The position numbers and the translations under genes are program-made. The notes under the pieces are model-generated. The model was not told where the DNA came from. It ran no database searches and saw nothing but the letters and a program-made list of their open reading frames with translations. DNA of 64,000 bases. Source: Neobacillus muris (GTDB lineage: Bacteria > Bacillota > Bacilli > Bacillales > Cytobacillaceae). The stretch covers positions 1 through 64,000 of the forward strand of contig NZ_CALPDF010000009.1 of assembly GCF_943193175.1 (NCBI RefSeq). Reading direction: 5' to 3'. Below are positions 25,701-35,548 of this stretch, piece by piece. Positions within the stretch are counted from its first letter, which is position 1. Each line of letters begins with the position of its first letter.

Positions 25701-26352
25701 TGCGTCTCATTCTCCCTTCAACCGCTTTTCCTAAGAAGGTTAATGTAATTACCATGAGATAATAAATCAACCCGGCAATTAATAATGGTTCAAAGTAGGA
25801 GTAATATTCCGCGCCTACCTGATAAGAGCGGCGCATAATGTCCATTACCCCAATCGTTGTGACAATGGCGGATTCTTTGGTCAAGGAAATAAATTCATTC
25901 AATAATGCCGGCAGAATATTCTTTAATGCCTGTGGCAGAATAATATCCCACATCATTTTCCCGTACGGTACACCTAAAGCCATCGCCGCTTCCTGCTGTC
26001 CTTTATCGACTGCCAGAATTCCAGCCCGGATAATCTCGGAAATGTAAGCACCAGAATTGAGTGAAAAAGATAATACGGCAGCTGTATATGGTTCGATTTG
26101 AAAGCCAAAAATCTGCGGTGACCCGAAATAAATCAGCATGAGCTGCAGTACGAGAGGAGTTCCACGGAAAATCGATGTATATAGATCGGCAAACCAGCCA
26201 AGTACTTTAATCGAGCTTATTTTAAATAAAGATAAAATAATACCAAAGATAAATCCCAATACCCCTGCTAAAATAACAATTTTTAAGGTTACTATAACAC
26301 CTTTTAAAATGTAGGGCAGAGAAGGGATAAATTGCGTAAAATCCAAATTCAT
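25693..26352 (-). CDS. artQ: Arginine ABC transporter, permease
   Basis: A 219-aa HisM/ArtQ-type permease with about five membrane helices. The cytoplasmic coupling loop carries the EAA motif ([32 protein letters not shown] region, about residues 121-152). It lies between the binding protein and ATPase genes of the same operon and starts after AGGAAGGA. It corresponds to yqiY. Confidence 0.9.
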   Translation of the reverse strand: MNLDFTQFIPSLPYILKGVIVTLKIVILAGVLGFIFGIILSLFKISSIKVLGWFADLYTSIFRGTPLVLQLMLIYFGSPQIFGFQIEPYTAAVLSFSLNSGAYISEIIRAGILAVDKGQQEAAMALGVPYGKMMWDIILPQALKNILPALLNEFISLTKESAIVTTIGVMDIMRRSYQVGAEYYSYFEPLLIAGLIYYLMVITLTFLGKAVEGRMRRSD

Positions 26353-26432
26353 GTTTATCGTCCTTCCTAATAAAAATAGCAGAGACGTCCAGAAGCCATA
26401 ATTCTTCCAAACGTCTCATTTCGACATCAATG

Positions 26433-27212
26433 TTATTGTTGATCGCCAAACCATTTAATGATTAATTCATCCAGTTCCCCATTTTCCTTCATTTTCTTTA
26501 GCTCTTGATTAAACTTTTCAGTTAAATCGCTGTCCTTTGGAAATGCAATGGCAGAGCCTGCTTCAGGGTCGTCATTAAGTGTAAAGCCTTCTAGCTCAGT
26601 CTCTTTTGTGAAATAGCCCTTCGCAACGGTATCTTCAATAATCGCCGCATCGAATCGGCCCGATTTAATTTCTTGAATAAGATCCTGTATACGATTGCGG
26701 TCTTCAATCTTAATAGGAAGCTCTTCATTAATTTCTTTTGCTTTATCTGCTTGAATCGATCCAAGCTGCACGCCGACAGTTTTCCCTTTCAAGTCTTCTA
26801 ATTTTGAAATGCCGCTGTCCTTTTTAGAAACGATCATGAATTGTGCCGTATAGTAGATGTCGCTAAAATCGACGTTTTTCTTTCTTTTTTCTGTTGGAGT
26901 CATTCCGGCTAAAACAAAGTCTGCCTGGCCAGATTTCAGAGCTTGCACAAGACCGTTGAAATCCATGTCTTTTACTTCCATCTTATATCCGAGCTTACTA
27001 GTAATCGCCTTCGCCAAATCCACGTCAAAGCCGATAATTTCATCACTTTTCTCCGTTTCGATATACTCGAAAGGGGCATAATCTGCAGAAGTTCCCATGA
27101 CCAATACCTTCTTATCACTGGCAGCTTTGCTCGTCTTTTCGCTGGAACCACAAGCAGCCAGCAGTCCTGCAGCCAAAACCATTGACAATAATAAAATTAA
27201 TCCCTTTTTCAT
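26433..27212 (-). CDS. artP: Arginine ABC transporter, substrate-binding lipoprotein
   Basis: A 259-aa family 3 solute-binding protein. The signal sequence ends in a lipobox LLAACGSS, with Cys21 as the lipidated residue, so the protein sits on the outer face of the membrane. The body has the family segments ADYAPFEYIE and IIGFDVDLAKAI, and residues for an amino acid ligand (DFVLAGMTPTEKRKKNVDFS). First gene of artPQR (yqiXYZ). Arginine is the expected ligand from B. subtilis; other basic amino acids are possible. Confidence 0.9.
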   Translation of the reverse strand: MKKGLILLLSMVLAAGLLAACGSSEKTSKAASDKKVLVMGTSADYAPFEYIETEKSDEIIGFDVDLAKAITSKLGYKMEVKDMDFNGLVQALKSGQADFVLAGMTPTEKRKKNVDFSDIYYTAQFMIVSKKDSGISKLEDLKGKTVGVQLGSIQADKAKEINEELPIKIEDRNRIQDLIQEIKSGRFDAAIIEDTVAKGYFTKETELEGFTLNDDPEAGSAIAFPKDSDLTEKFNQELKKMKENGELDELIIKWFGDQQ

Positions 27213-27313
27213 TTGTTTTCCCCCTATAAAGTTATCTGATTATTCTAGTTATTGTTTTTTACATAATATGAATCCAATTATATACCCAATCAGCAGATTA
27301 GTAGTTTATCGGA

Positions 27314-27327
27314 TTAATATTTATTCA
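27314..27327 (-). promoter_or_regulatory. ArgR (ARG) box 2 upstream of artP
   Basis: On the minus strand TGAAT-AAAT-ATTAA matches the ARG-box core TGAAT-N4-ATTCA at 9 of 10 fixed positions. It lies downstream of the proposed -10. Confidence 0.6.
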
Positions 27328-27336
27328 ACGTAATGA

Positions 27337-27364
27337 ATTTTAACACAGATAAATAATTATGCAA
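27337..27364 (-). promoter_or_regulatory. Possible artPQR promoter
   Basis: Minus-strand TTGCAT (27359-27364) and TAAAAT (27337-27342) at 16-bp spacing; the -35 is weak and lies in an ARG-box-like sequence. Confidence 0.45.
27350..27363 (-). promoter_or_regulatory. ArgR (ARG) box 1 upstream of artP
   Basis: On the minus strand TGCAT-AATT-ATTTA matches TGAAT-N4-ATTCA at 8 of 10 fixed positions and overlaps the proposed -35. Its centre is 36 bp from box 2. Confidence 0.55.
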
Positions 27365-27415
27365 ATATATTTTTAATAATTCTTTTATATTTTTTCTCAG
27401 TAAATTTTTCCAATA

Positions 27416-27451
27416 AAAAAAGGCCATTTCCCAGAGGAAATTGACCTTTTA
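27416..27451 (-). terminator. Terminator after brxB
   Basis: Minus-strand AAAAGGTCAATTTCC pairs with GGAAATGGCCTTTT (one mismatch), then a run of T. Confidence 0.8.
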
Positions 27452-27455
27452 AAAT

Positions 27456-27893
27456 TTATACTTCTTCGCAGTATTTATCGAATTCTTGCTGCAGTTTTGC
27501 CACGACCGTTGCAGGATCATAGCCTTCAATTTGGTGCCTTTCAACCATTGTGCATATTTTGCCGTCCTTTAACAGGGCAAAGGATGGAGAGGATGGAGGA
27601 TACCCAGTAAAATAGCTTCTTGCTCTTTCCGTAGCCTCTTTATCCTGTCCTGCAAAAACAGTTACAAAACGATCCGGACGCTTATCATAATGAACGGCAT
27701 AAGCGGCTGCAGGACGTGCAACACCTCCAGCACATCCACATACAGAATTAATCATGACCAATGTTGTGCCTTTTTGCGTCAGTGTCTCATCCACTTCTTC
27801 CGGCGTTTTTAGCTCTTCATATCCTGCAGAAACGATTTCCTGCCGCGCCTGGCGGACCACATCGTTCATGAATATATTAAAATCCATGCTCAT
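27456..27893 (-). CDS. brxB: Bacilliredoxin BrxB (YqiW)
   Basis: A 145-aa thioredoxin-fold protein of the BrxA/BrxB family, which removes bacillithiol from S-bacillithiolated proteins after oxidative stress. The unusual CGC active site is in [14 protein letters not shown] (residues 49-62). This motif, the length and the position next to artPQR match B. subtilis YqiW. It has its own terminator and is probably monocistronic. Confidence 0.93.
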   Translation of the reverse strand: MSMDFNIFMNDVVRQARQEIVSAGYEELKTPEEVDETLTQKGTTLVMINSVCGCAGGVARPAAAYAVHYDKRPDRFVTVFAGQDKEATERARSYFTGYPPSSPSFALLKDGKICTMVERHQIEGYDPATVVAKLQQEFDKYCEEV

Positions 27894-27982
27894 AAGATCA
27901 CTCCTTTTTCAATCTATATACCTACATCATAACAGTTGAAACAGGTTTTATACAAATGAATGATTCCAACAATGGCCAAGGA

Positions 27983-29032
27983 TTATTGTTTATGTTCCAT
28001 AAACAGTCTAAATAGCGCATTAGCTGCACTGGCCACTGTCATTTCACCGGCAATTACCTGATTCTCCAATTTAGGGAGCTCCGCCTTTACCTGCGGATGA
28101 TGATAAAACTGATAATGGAGCTGATCGGCAATAATGGAATATAGCCACTCCCTTGCCTGCATTTTTCTTCTTGCTTCGAAAACCCCAGAAGCCTTCCCTG
28201 CTTCTTCAAAGGATTGGATCATCTGCCACAGCTCGCCAATACCCTCATTAGTTAAGGAAGAGCAAGTATAGGCTTTCGTTTCCCATCCTTTAGTGGCAGG
28301 CTGCAAGAAATGCAAAATCCGATTATATTCCTGCCTTGTCTTTTCCGCCTTTAGTTTATTGGCTCCATCTGCCTTGTGGACAATAACAGCGTCTGCAAGC
28401 TCCATAATCCCCTTTTTCATTCCCTGCAATTCATCCCCGGCACCAGTCAGGACAAGCAGCATGAAAAAATCTACCATATCGCGGATCAGCACCTCACTTT
28501 GCCCGACCCCAACCGTTTCAATCAGAATGACATCATAACCGGCAGCTTCACAAATCAGCATAGCCTCCCTTGTTTTGCGGTGAACCCCGCCCAGCTTTCC
28601 TGCTGTAGGAGAAGGACGAATAAACGCCAGCGGATGTTTTGATAATTGCTCCATCCTTGTTTTGTCGCCAAGGATGCTGCCGCCGCTGATGCTGGAGCTC
28701 GGGTCAATGGCCAAAACGGCTACACGAAACCCCTGATTGCATAAATGCATCCCGAAGGCTTCAATAAACGTACTTTTTCCAGCCCCCGGCACACCGGTAA
28801 TCCCTATTCGAATGGATTTTCCAGTGTTAGGCAGCAATTTTTGCAGCAGTGATTGGGCTTTTTGGAAATGCTGCTCCGAATTGCTCTCTGCCATCGTGAT
28901 GGCTCTTGCCAAATAACTCCGATTACCTTGGATCACTCCTTGATACAATTCATCAATAGTTGGCTCCAGGTTTCGTCGCTTTTGAAACCGGATATTTTTT
29001 TGAATCGATTCAGGATGTTGGTCAATCGCCAT
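27983..29032 (-). CDS. meaB: Methylmalonyl-CoA mutase-associated GTPase MeaB
   Basis: A 349-aa G3E-family GTPase that guards methylmalonyl-CoA mutase: it gates cobalamin loading and release of damaged cofactor. Walker A GVPGAGKST is at about residue 79-87, the switch/Walker B region is DVILIETVGVGQSE, and the base-recognition motif appears as VHKADG. It begins immediately after the mcmA stop, making an mcmB-mcmA-meaB operon. ArgK is the old E. coli name. Confidence 0.93.
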   Translation of the reverse strand: MAIDQHPESIQKNIRFQKRRNLEPTIDELYQGVIQGNRSYLARAITMAESNSEQHFQKAQSLLQKLLPNTGKSIRIGITGVPGAGKSTFIEAFGMHLCNQGFRVAVLAIDPSSSISGGSILGDKTRMEQLSKHPLAFIRPSPTAGKLGGVHRKTREAMLICEAAGYDVILIETVGVGQSEVLIRDMVDFFMLLVLTGAGDELQGMKKGIMELADAVIVHKADGANKLKAEKTRQEYNRILHFLQPATKGWETKAYTCSSLTNEGIGELWQMIQSFEEAGKASGVFEARRKMQAREWLYSIIADQLHYQFYHHPQVKAELPKLENQVIAGEMTVASAANALFRLFMEHKQ

Positions 29033-31231
29033 TTATTGTGCCACTTCCTCATAGCCCAGCTGTTTATAGATTTCTTTAATCACTTTTTGGGCCGCAACAG
29101 GGATAATCGTGCCCGGACCAAAGATGGCCGCCGCACCATGATCGTATAAAAACTGATAATCCTGGGCAGGTATAACCCCTCCGACTACCACTAAAATGTC
29201 TTCTCTGCCGAGTTTTTCCAATTCTTCCACAAGTTGAAGCAGCAATGTCTTGTGTCCAGCGGCAAGCGAACTCATTCCAATGACATGAACATCATTTTCG
29301 ACCGCCTGTACAGCTGTCTCCTCCGGCGTTTGAAACAGCGGTCCAATATCAACATCAAATCCTAAATCCGCAAACGCGGTTGCGATGACTTTTGCACCGC
29401 GGTCATGGCCGTCCTGGCCCATTTTCGCAATTAAGATCCTCGGTCTTCTTCCCTCGTTTTCCAAGAACTCCTCGGTCATTTTTTGAACCTCTTTGATGTC
29501 CTCTTCCTGATTGAAGGCTGTGCTGTATACGCCGCTAATCGAACGAATCACGGCTTTATGCCGTCCGGCCGCTTTTTCGATTGCATCAGAGATTTCCCCC
29601 AGTGTCGCCCGGACCCGTGCTGCCTGAATGGCCAGTTCCAATAAGTTGCCCTCTCCGCCTGCCGCAGCCGCTGTTAATGCGTGCAAAGCTTCCTCCACTT
29701 TTTGGCCATCGCGGCCTGCTTTCAGATGATTTAGTTTTTCAATTTGTTTCAATCGGACAGCTGTATTATCAATGTCCAATATATCAATTGGCTCTTCCCT
29801 TTCCGGCCGGTATTGGTTAACCCCAACAATGATTTCTTTGCCTGAGTCAATTTGCGCCTGCCGCCGTGCTGCTGCCTCTTCTATCCTCATTTTTGGCAGC
29901 CCTGTTTCAATCGCTTTTGCCATGCCGCCGAGACTCTCAATTTCTTCAATATGGGTCCAAGCCCGTTTGGCTAGTTCATCCGTCAGCTTCTCCACATAAT
30001 AGGAGCCTGCCCAAGGGTCAATGACTTTGGTGATGCCTGTTTCCTCTTGCAAAAATAATTGCGTATTTCTGGCTATCCGTGCTGAAAAATCGGTAGGGAG
30101 GGCAATCGCTTCATCCAATGCATTGGTATGCAGTGATTGGGTATGACCCACGGCTGCTGCATGCGCTTCAATTAAGGTTCTCGTCACATTATTAAAAGGA
30201 TCCTGCTCGGTCAAACTCCATCCTGATGTTTGCGAATGTGTGCGGAGTGCCATCGACTTTTCATTTTTTGGTTGAAACGATTTCATCATTTTTGCCCAAA
30301 TAAACCTAGCCGCCCGCATCTTGGCCACTTCCATAAAATAATTCATGCCGACAGCCCAGAAAAATGACAGCCTTGGTGCAAAGGAGTCGATATCAATTCC
30401 TGCCTTCAACCCAGTTCTCACATACTCCAATCCGTCTGCCAGTGTATAGGCCAGCTCAAGGTCAGCTGGGGCCCCAGCTTCCTGCATATGATAGCCGGAA
30501 ATACTGATACTATTAAACTTCGGCATGTATTTAGACGAATATTCAAAAATATCGGCAATAATCTTCATCGACATTTCTGGCGGATAAATGTACGTATTGC
30601 GGACCATATATTCTTTTAAAATATCATTTTGAATCGTGCCGGCAAGCTGATTCTGCGTCACTCCCTGCTCTTCGGCTGTTACGATATAAAAAGCCATAAT
30701 CGGCAGTACCGCCCCGTTCATAGTCATTGAAACGGACATTTGGTCTAAAGGGATTCCTTCAAAAAGTGTTTTCATATCCATTATAGAATCAATGGCAACC
30801 CCTGCTTTGCCGACATCGCTCACCACCCGCGGGTGGTCAGAGTCATAGCCTCTATGTGTAGCCAAATCAAAGGCAACTGACAATCCCTTTTGCCCCATTG
30901 CCAGGTTGCGGCGATAAAAGGCATTGCTCTCCTCTGCGGTTGAAAATCCGGCGTATTGGCGGACCGTCCAAGGCCGGTTCACATACATGGTCGGGTATGG
31001 CCCCCTTGTAAATGGGGGGATTCCCGGAAGATGATCAAGATGCTCCAATCCTTCCAGGTCAGCTTTTGTATAAATGGGTTTTAGGCTGATTTGTTCATTT
31101 GTTTCAAAGAGTAAATCTTCAAGTGAAGCTTGAAGCTCTCTTTCCGCCTGTTCCTCCCATTCTTCTTTCATAAGAAAGTCTGGTTGATCAAACAAGGGCA
31201 AGCTAGTAAAATCAGGCTTTTGTTTCTTCAA
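29033..31231 (-). CDS. mcmA: Methylmalonyl-CoA mutase, large (catalytic) subunit
   Basis: A 732-aa adenosylcobalamin enzyme that isomerises (R)-methylmalonyl-CoA to succinyl-CoA. The N-terminal TIM barrel contains [20 protein letters not shown] and the substrate-site region near residue 85. The C-terminal B12 domain has DGHDRGAKV (DxHxxG, about residue 610), where the histidine replaces the lower axial ligand, followed by the GSxL-like MSSLAAGH and a GG segment. It starts at TTG 31231 and overlaps mcmB by 20 bases. B. subtilis lacks this enzyme. Confidence 0.95.
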   Translation of the reverse strand: MKKQKPDFTSLPLFDQPDFLMKEEWEEQAERELQASLEDLLFETNEQISLKPIYTKADLEGLEHLDHLPGIPPFTRGPYPTMYVNRPWTVRQYAGFSTAEESNAFYRRNLAMGQKGLSVAFDLATHRGYDSDHPRVVSDVGKAGVAIDSIMDMKTLFEGIPLDQMSVSMTMNGAVLPIMAFYIVTAEEQGVTQNQLAGTIQNDILKEYMVRNTYIYPPEMSMKIIADIFEYSSKYMPKFNSISISGYHMQEAGAPADLELAYTLADGLEYVRTGLKAGIDIDSFAPRLSFFWAVGMNYFMEVAKMRAARFIWAKMMKSFQPKNEKSMALRTHSQTSGWSLTEQDPFNNVTRTLIEAHAAAVGHTQSLHTNALDEAIALPTDFSARIARNTQLFLQEETGITKVIDPWAGSYYVEKLTDELAKRAWTHIEEIESLGGMAKAIETGLPKMRIEEAAARRQAQIDSGKEIIVGVNQYRPEREEPIDILDIDNTAVRLKQIEKLNHLKAGRDGQKVEEALHALTAAAAGGEGNLLELAIQAARVRATLGEISDAIEKAAGRHKAVIRSISGVYSTAFNQEEDIKEVQKMTEEFLENEGRRPRILIAKMGQDGHDRGAKVIATAFADLGFDVDIGPLFQTPEETAVQAVENDVHVIGMSSLAAGHKTLLLQLVEELEKLGREDILVVVGGVIPAQDYQFLYDHGAAAIFGPGTIIPVAAQKVIKEIYKQLGYEEVAQ

Positions 31232-33074
31232 TGGATGTCACCTCCAGGCTGGTTATAATAGCAGATAAGGTTTCATAACAATTGCTTTTTGCATGTATAA
31301 ACAGCTCGATCCCTTCTTGTTTCCACTGCTCCTGTTTCTCTTGGCCGGGCAGGCCTGCTAAACAGAATACCAGATGGGGAAATTCCGTTTTTAAAGCAGA
31401 GAGCAGCTCAAGCCCCATTTGTCCATAATGATCATCAGATCCGCATAAACAAACCCATTTTGGCTGTTCCTGTTTGACAAATTGCTTTGCCTCCTCCAAA
31501 TCAAAAATTGGCCTGCTTTCAATTGTTTGGATACCGCCTGGCGCCAAAAATCCCTTAATAAAATCAAGCCTTGGTTTATGCTGCTTCAGATTTCCAAGAC
31601 AAAGCATCCCGACAGCGGCCGGAGTGCCCAGTTTAGCCTCGAGCTGTTTTGCCCTGTATCTAAGTTGCTCATAGGGCTCTGATAATCTTCTCTGTGGAAT
31701 GCTCGCGATTTGGATGCCTGGTCCGGCATGAATGTCTGCCGCTTGCGTTTTGATTGGCACTGGCTCAGGAGGATTCTCATCTACCTTAACATAGACATTG
31801 GTTCCGACAATGCTTTTCTTTCTTGTTTGAATATCTTCGTTTCTTTTTATAAAAGTCGCTTCAACCTGCTCTTGCAGCCAATTGTTTTTTACGACTTCAA
31901 GGATGCCCCCTTTTGCTTCAATCCGTTGGAAAAATGCCCATGCTTCCCCAGCCAGTTGATTGGTCAGCGTTTCGAGATACCACGAGCCGCCAGCAGGGTC
32001 GATGATTTTTTTTAGCTGGGTTTCTTCTTTTAAAATCAGCTGAATATTGCGGGCAATCCGTTCCGAGAGAGGGGTCGATCCAGTTATTTCATCAAATGGT
32101 GTGATGTGCAAATACTGCACGCCGGCTAAAACGGCCGCGAACGCTTCATCAGCTGTCCGAAGCAGATTTACATGCGGGTCTGTTACCGTCATCGTAAACC
32201 GGGATGTCTCTGCAGCTATCTCCATCCCCCCCGCCTGTTGTCCTGCCCCATATAGGGAGGCAATCCTTCCCCAAACAATCCGGGCTGCTCTCAGCTTGGC
32301 TAACTCGATAAAAAACTCGCAGCCCATTGAGAATTGAAAAATAAGTTTAGATAGGGCACTCTCAAGACTCATACCAGCTTCCATTAGCTGCTCAAGATAA
32401 AAAACGCCGATGGCCGCTGCAATGCCAATCTCTTGGACCGCGTTTGCCCCGCCATTATGATAGGGGGATGTATCAACAAGAACTGTTCGTAAGTTGGGAT
32501 AATACTGATTCGCTTTTACAATATACTCGGACCATGGTTTAAAAATATTTAGATTGAGTTCACCCCGCTCCACTGACAAAGAGAGGGGATCATTGGCAAT
32601 ATATCCAGTTATATGTCCAGGAGCATATCGGTGGTTAAAAAGATGCGTTAAAAATTCGGCATGGAGCCATTTTGAATTCACTGCGAATGGGTAATGTGAG
32701 CAAAAATCTGTATAACTGCTATTTTCTAACAGCGCCATCGTTACCTCAAAAGAGATGGCTGTTTGTCCGTTTTCAAATGCGTGGTTAAGTTTATCTTTTA
32801 GTACTTCTGGTGTATCCGCTTTTAACCGTTGGGCAATCTTCCATTCATTTGCCAAATATCCTAAAGGATAGACCCCTCTTCTTAAATCAGAGCCGCCGGG
32901 ATACTGTGGCACAGCTTGTTCGTCTAATCGTGAATATAGAGGCTTCAACGTAATATTTTCATATGTAGTGCCCGTTAATGCTTCAAGCGGTTTTCCTTTT
33001 AAAGACTCTTTGGCCCGTTCTTCCCACTCCTTTATTGATGGAGAAGGAAAAGATTGATTTCTGATGCTTTCCAT
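31212..33074 (-). CDS. mcmB: Methylmalonyl-CoA mutase, small subunit
   Basis: A 620-aa partner of McmA in the heterodimeric mutase. It repeats the barrel plus B12-domain plan, but the DxHxxG motif is lost: the matching place near residue 480 reads [10 protein letters not shown], so this chain should not bind cobalamin, as in known heterodimeric enzymes. ATG 33074 gives the usual N-terminus; an upstream in-frame ATG adds 16 unlikely residues. A promoter with a cre-like site lies 60-85 bases upstream, and the gene overlaps mcmA. Confidence 0.92.
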   Translation of the reverse strand: MESIRNQSFPSPSIKEWEERAKESLKGKPLEALTGTTYENITLKPLYSRLDEQAVPQYPGGSDLRRGVYPLGYLANEWKIAQRLKADTPEVLKDKLNHAFENGQTAISFEVTMALLENSSYTDFCSHYPFAVNSKWLHAEFLTHLFNHRYAPGHITGYIANDPLSLSVERGELNLNIFKPWSEYIVKANQYYPNLRTVLVDTSPYHNGGANAVQEIGIAAAIGVFYLEQLMEAGMSLESALSKLIFQFSMGCEFFIELAKLRAARIVWGRIASLYGAGQQAGGMEIAAETSRFTMTVTDPHVNLLRTADEAFAAVLAGVQYLHITPFDEITGSTPLSERIARNIQLILKEETQLKKIIDPAGGSWYLETLTNQLAGEAWAFFQRIEAKGGILEVVKNNWLQEQVEATFIKRNEDIQTRKKSIVGTNVYVKVDENPPEPVPIKTQAADIHAGPGIQIASIPQRRLSEPYEQLRYRAKQLEAKLGTPAAVGMLCLGNLKQHKPRLDFIKGFLAPGGIQTIESRPIFDLEEAKQFVKQEQPKWVCLCGSDDHYGQMGLELLSALKTEFPHLVFCLAGLPGQEKQEQWKQEGIELFIHAKSNCYETLSAIITSLEVTSIEETKA

Positions 33075-33130
33075 ACCTTCTTCATCCCCCTTCCTAAAAA
33101 ATAATAAAATCATAAAATTCAATCAATTTT

Positions 33131-33159
33131 ATTGTAGGATAGAAAGCGTTATCAATCAA
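33131..33159 (-). promoter_or_regulatory. Promoter of mcmB-mcmA-meaB
   Basis: Minus-strand TTGATT (33154-33159), 17-bp spacer, TACAAT (33131-33136), directly after the bkdB terminator. Confidence 0.65.
33141..33154 (-). promoter_or_regulatory. cre-like CcpA site in the mcm promoter
   Basis: Minus-strand TGATAACGCTTTCT fits the relaxed cre consensus TGWNANCGNTNWCA at 13 of 14 positions and fills the spacer between -35 and -10. Repression by CcpA on preferred sugars is inferred. Confidence 0.65.
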
Positions 33160-33168
33160 TAAAAAAAA

Positions 33169-33188
33169 CGCTGCCATGTTTGACAGCG
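33169..33188 (-). terminator. Terminator of the bkd operon
   Basis: Minus-strand CGCTGTCA and TGGCAGCG form a stem (one mismatch), followed by eight T. Confidence 0.85.
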
Positions 33189-33194
33189 ATATAT

Positions 33195-34475
33195 TTAATA
33201 GATAGGTGTCGTGGTTTTGGATGTATTTTCGATTATTTCTTTAACACGTTGAAGGAATCGGCCGCAAATCAAACCATCCAATATCCGGTGATCGAGTGAC
33301 ATGCAAAGATTTACCATATCCCGAACAGCGATCATTCCGTTTATCACCACTGGGCGTTTCACTATAGATTCCACTTGCAAAATGGCGGCCTGTGGGTAAT
33401 TTAGAATGCCCATTGATTGGATAGAGCCAAAAGAACCCGTGTTATTTACGGTAAATGTGCCTCCCTGCATATCTTCCGGACGAAGTTTGCCCGTTCTTGC
33501 CTTAACAGCGAGCTCAGAAATTTCACGGGCAATGCCTTTGATCGTTTTTTCGTCGGCATTTTTAATAACTGGAACGAATAAAGCATTCTCCGCCGCAACG
33601 GCAATGGAAATATTGATCTCTCTTTTCTGAATAATTTTTTCCCCCGCCCACATCGAATTGATTTGCGGGAATTCTTTTAAGGCCTGGGCGGCCGCTTTAA
33701 CAAAGAACGCAAAATAAGTTAAATTAAAACCTTCTTTGGACTTAAACTCTTCCTTTATCGAATGCCGGTAGCCAACAAGATTGGAAGCATCCACTTCGAC
33801 CATGGTCCACGCATGCGGCGCCTCATGCTTACTCCGCAGCATATTCATGGCAATTGCTTTCCGGACACCGTTTACCGGTATCTCAATGTCCCCTGCAGCC
33901 ACTGGGATATTCACAGCCGGTGCTGCTGGTGCCTCCGGCGCACCGCTGACGGGCTGGTGCTCATTTGAAACTAAAACAGGCTGACTCGGCACTTCAGACT
34001 GCTGGCCAGCTATTGGAATGGTTCCTGATTCAATTATTTTTAGTAAATCTTTTCTGGTAATCCGGCCGCCTGCACCTGTCCCTGTTATTTGCATTAAGTC
34101 AATGCCGTGTTCCTGGGAAATTTTTAACACAGCTGGAGAGTACCGTGCTTTGGCCGCATGATGACTCCCGGCCGCCTGAACCGGTGCTTCAGGCTGCTTT
34201 TCCGGTGCCACAACAGAAACTTCACCTGTATTTCCCTCTATTTCAATCGTACAGATCATATCTCCAACTGCCAATGTATCTCCCTCTTCGGCGAGTAATT
34301 GTTTGATAACACCTGAAAAGGAAGATGGGACCTCCGCATTGACCTTATCGGTCATGACTTCTGCCAGCGGGTCGTATTTATTAACGCGGTCTCCCGGCGC
34401 AACAAGCCATTTACTGATGGTGCCTTCTGTTACACTTTCGCCTAATTGAGGCATTTTAATATGTTCAACAACCAA
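33195..34475 (-). CDS. bkdB: Branched-chain alpha-keto acid dehydrogenase E2 (lipoamide acyltransferase)
   Basis: A 426-aa E2 core enzyme of the BKD complex, moving the branched acyl group from lipoamide to CoA. The lipoyl domain is at residues 1-75 with the lipoylated lysine in EVMTDKVNAEVPS. An Ala/Pro-rich linker follows, then the E1/E3-binding domain (YSPAVLKISQEHGIDL, about 112-127), a second linker, and the catalytic domain with DHRILDGLICG near residue 396. It starts at TTG 34475, 7 bases after AGGGGGT. Last gene of the bkd operon. Confidence 0.95.
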   Translation of the reverse strand: MVVEHIKMPQLGESVTEGTISKWLVAPGDRVNKYDPLAEVMTDKVNAEVPSSFSGVIKQLLAEEGDTLAVGDMICTIEIEGNTGEVSVVAPEKQPEAPVQAAGSHHAAKARYSPAVLKISQEHGIDLMQITGTGAGGRITRKDLLKIIESGTIPIAGQQSEVPSQPVLVSNEHQPVSGAPEAPAAPAVNIPVAAGDIEIPVNGVRKAIAMNMLRSKHEAPHAWTMVEVDASNLVGYRHSIKEEFKSKEGFNLTYFAFFVKAAAQALKEFPQINSMWAGEKIIQKREINISIAVAAENALFVPVIKNADEKTIKGIAREISELAVKARTGKLRPEDMQGGTFTVNNTGSFGSIQSMGILNYPQAAILQVESIVKRPVVINGMIAVRDMVNLCMSLDHRILDGLICGRFLQRVKEIIENTSKTTTPIY

Positions 34476-34552
34476 TGGTCATACCCCCTGTGAAACTTCT
34501 GTTCCAGCTCAGATTTATGCGACAGAATCGACACTACCGCCATTCATTCTGA

Positions 34553-35536
34553 TTAAAACTCGGCCAGCTCCCGCATGGCTTTCTCAACCTTATCCGGATT
34601 TACCATAAAAAACTTCTCCATTGTCGGCGCATAAGGCATGGCTGGTACATCTGGGCCTGCCAGCCGTTTAATGGGTGCATCTAGATCGAACAAACAATGT
34701 TCGGCAATGATGGCAGCTACCTCACTTATGATGCTTCCTTCTTTGTTGTCTTCTGTAATCAATAGTACCTTGCCTGTTTTAGAGGCGGCTTCGATAATGG
34801 CTTCTTTATCAAGCGGGTAAACTGTACGCAAATCAAGAATGTGAACTGAGATTCCATCCCCCGCTAATTTTTCAGCTGCCTGCAGGGCAAAATGAACACA
34901 AAGACCATAGGTAATAACCGTGAGATCTTCACCCTTCCGTTTTACTTCTGCTTTGCCAATTGGCACTGTATAGTCCTCAGCGGGCACCTCGCCTTTTATT
35001 AACCGGTAGGCCCGTTTATGTTCAAAGAATAAAACAGGGTCATTATCGCGAATGGCGGCCTTCAGCAGCCCTTTTACATCATACGGAGTTGATGGCATGA
35101 CAATTTTTAAGCCTGGCTGATTGGCAAAAACGGATTCAACCGACTGGGAATGGTAAAGTGCCCCATGAACACCGCCGCCATATGGTGCCCGAATAACAAT
35201 CGGGCAGTTCCAATCATTGTTGGAACGATAACGGATCCTCGCCGCTTCGGAAATAATTTGGTTTACGGCGGGCATAATAAAATCGGCAAACTGCATCTCA
35301 GCAATTGGCCGCATTCCATACATGGCGGCACCTATTCCTACACCTGCAATGGCTGATTCCGCAAGCGGCGTATCGATTACCCGTTCTTCTCCAAATTGCT
35401 CATACAAACCTTGAGTTGCTTTGAAAACCCCGCCCTTTCTTCCCACATCTTCCCCCAGGACAAATACCCGAGGGTCACGTTCCATTTCTTCACGAATGGC
35501 CATTGTGACCGCATCAATGTATGAAATTATTGCCAT
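34553..35536 (-). CDS. bkdAB: Branched-chain alpha-keto acid dehydrogenase E1 beta
   Basis: A 327-aa beta subunit of the thiamine-diphosphate E1 component, which decarboxylates the keto acids of Val, Leu and Ile. It shows the E1-beta opening SYIDAVTMAIREEMERDPRV, GEDVGRKGGVF, the DTPLAES segment and MQFADFIMPA near residue 83. It is 12 bases downstream of bkdAA and forms the E1 heterotetramer with it. Confidence 0.95.
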   Translation of the reverse strand: MAIISYIDAVTMAIREEMERDPRVFVLGEDVGRKGGVFKATQGLYEQFGEERVIDTPLAESAIAGVGIGAAMYGMRPIAEMQFADFIMPAVNQIISEAARIRYRSNNDWNCPIVIRAPYGGGVHGALYHSQSVESVFANQPGLKIVMPSTPYDVKGLLKAAIRDNDPVLFFEHKRAYRLIKGEVPAEDYTVPIGKAEVKRKGEDLTVITYGLCVHFALQAAEKLAGDGISVHILDLRTVYPLDKEAIIEAASKTGKVLLITEDNKEGSIISEVAAIIAEHCLFDLDAPIKRLAGPDVPAMPYAPTMEKFFMVNPDKVEKAMRELAEF

Positions 35537-35548
35537 GTTCCTTCCCCC

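Noticed and set aside
33123..33194. Cobalamin riboswitch ahead of the mcm operon
   Set aside because: The gap is only about 120 bases including terminator and promoter, and I find no B12-box-like sequence.
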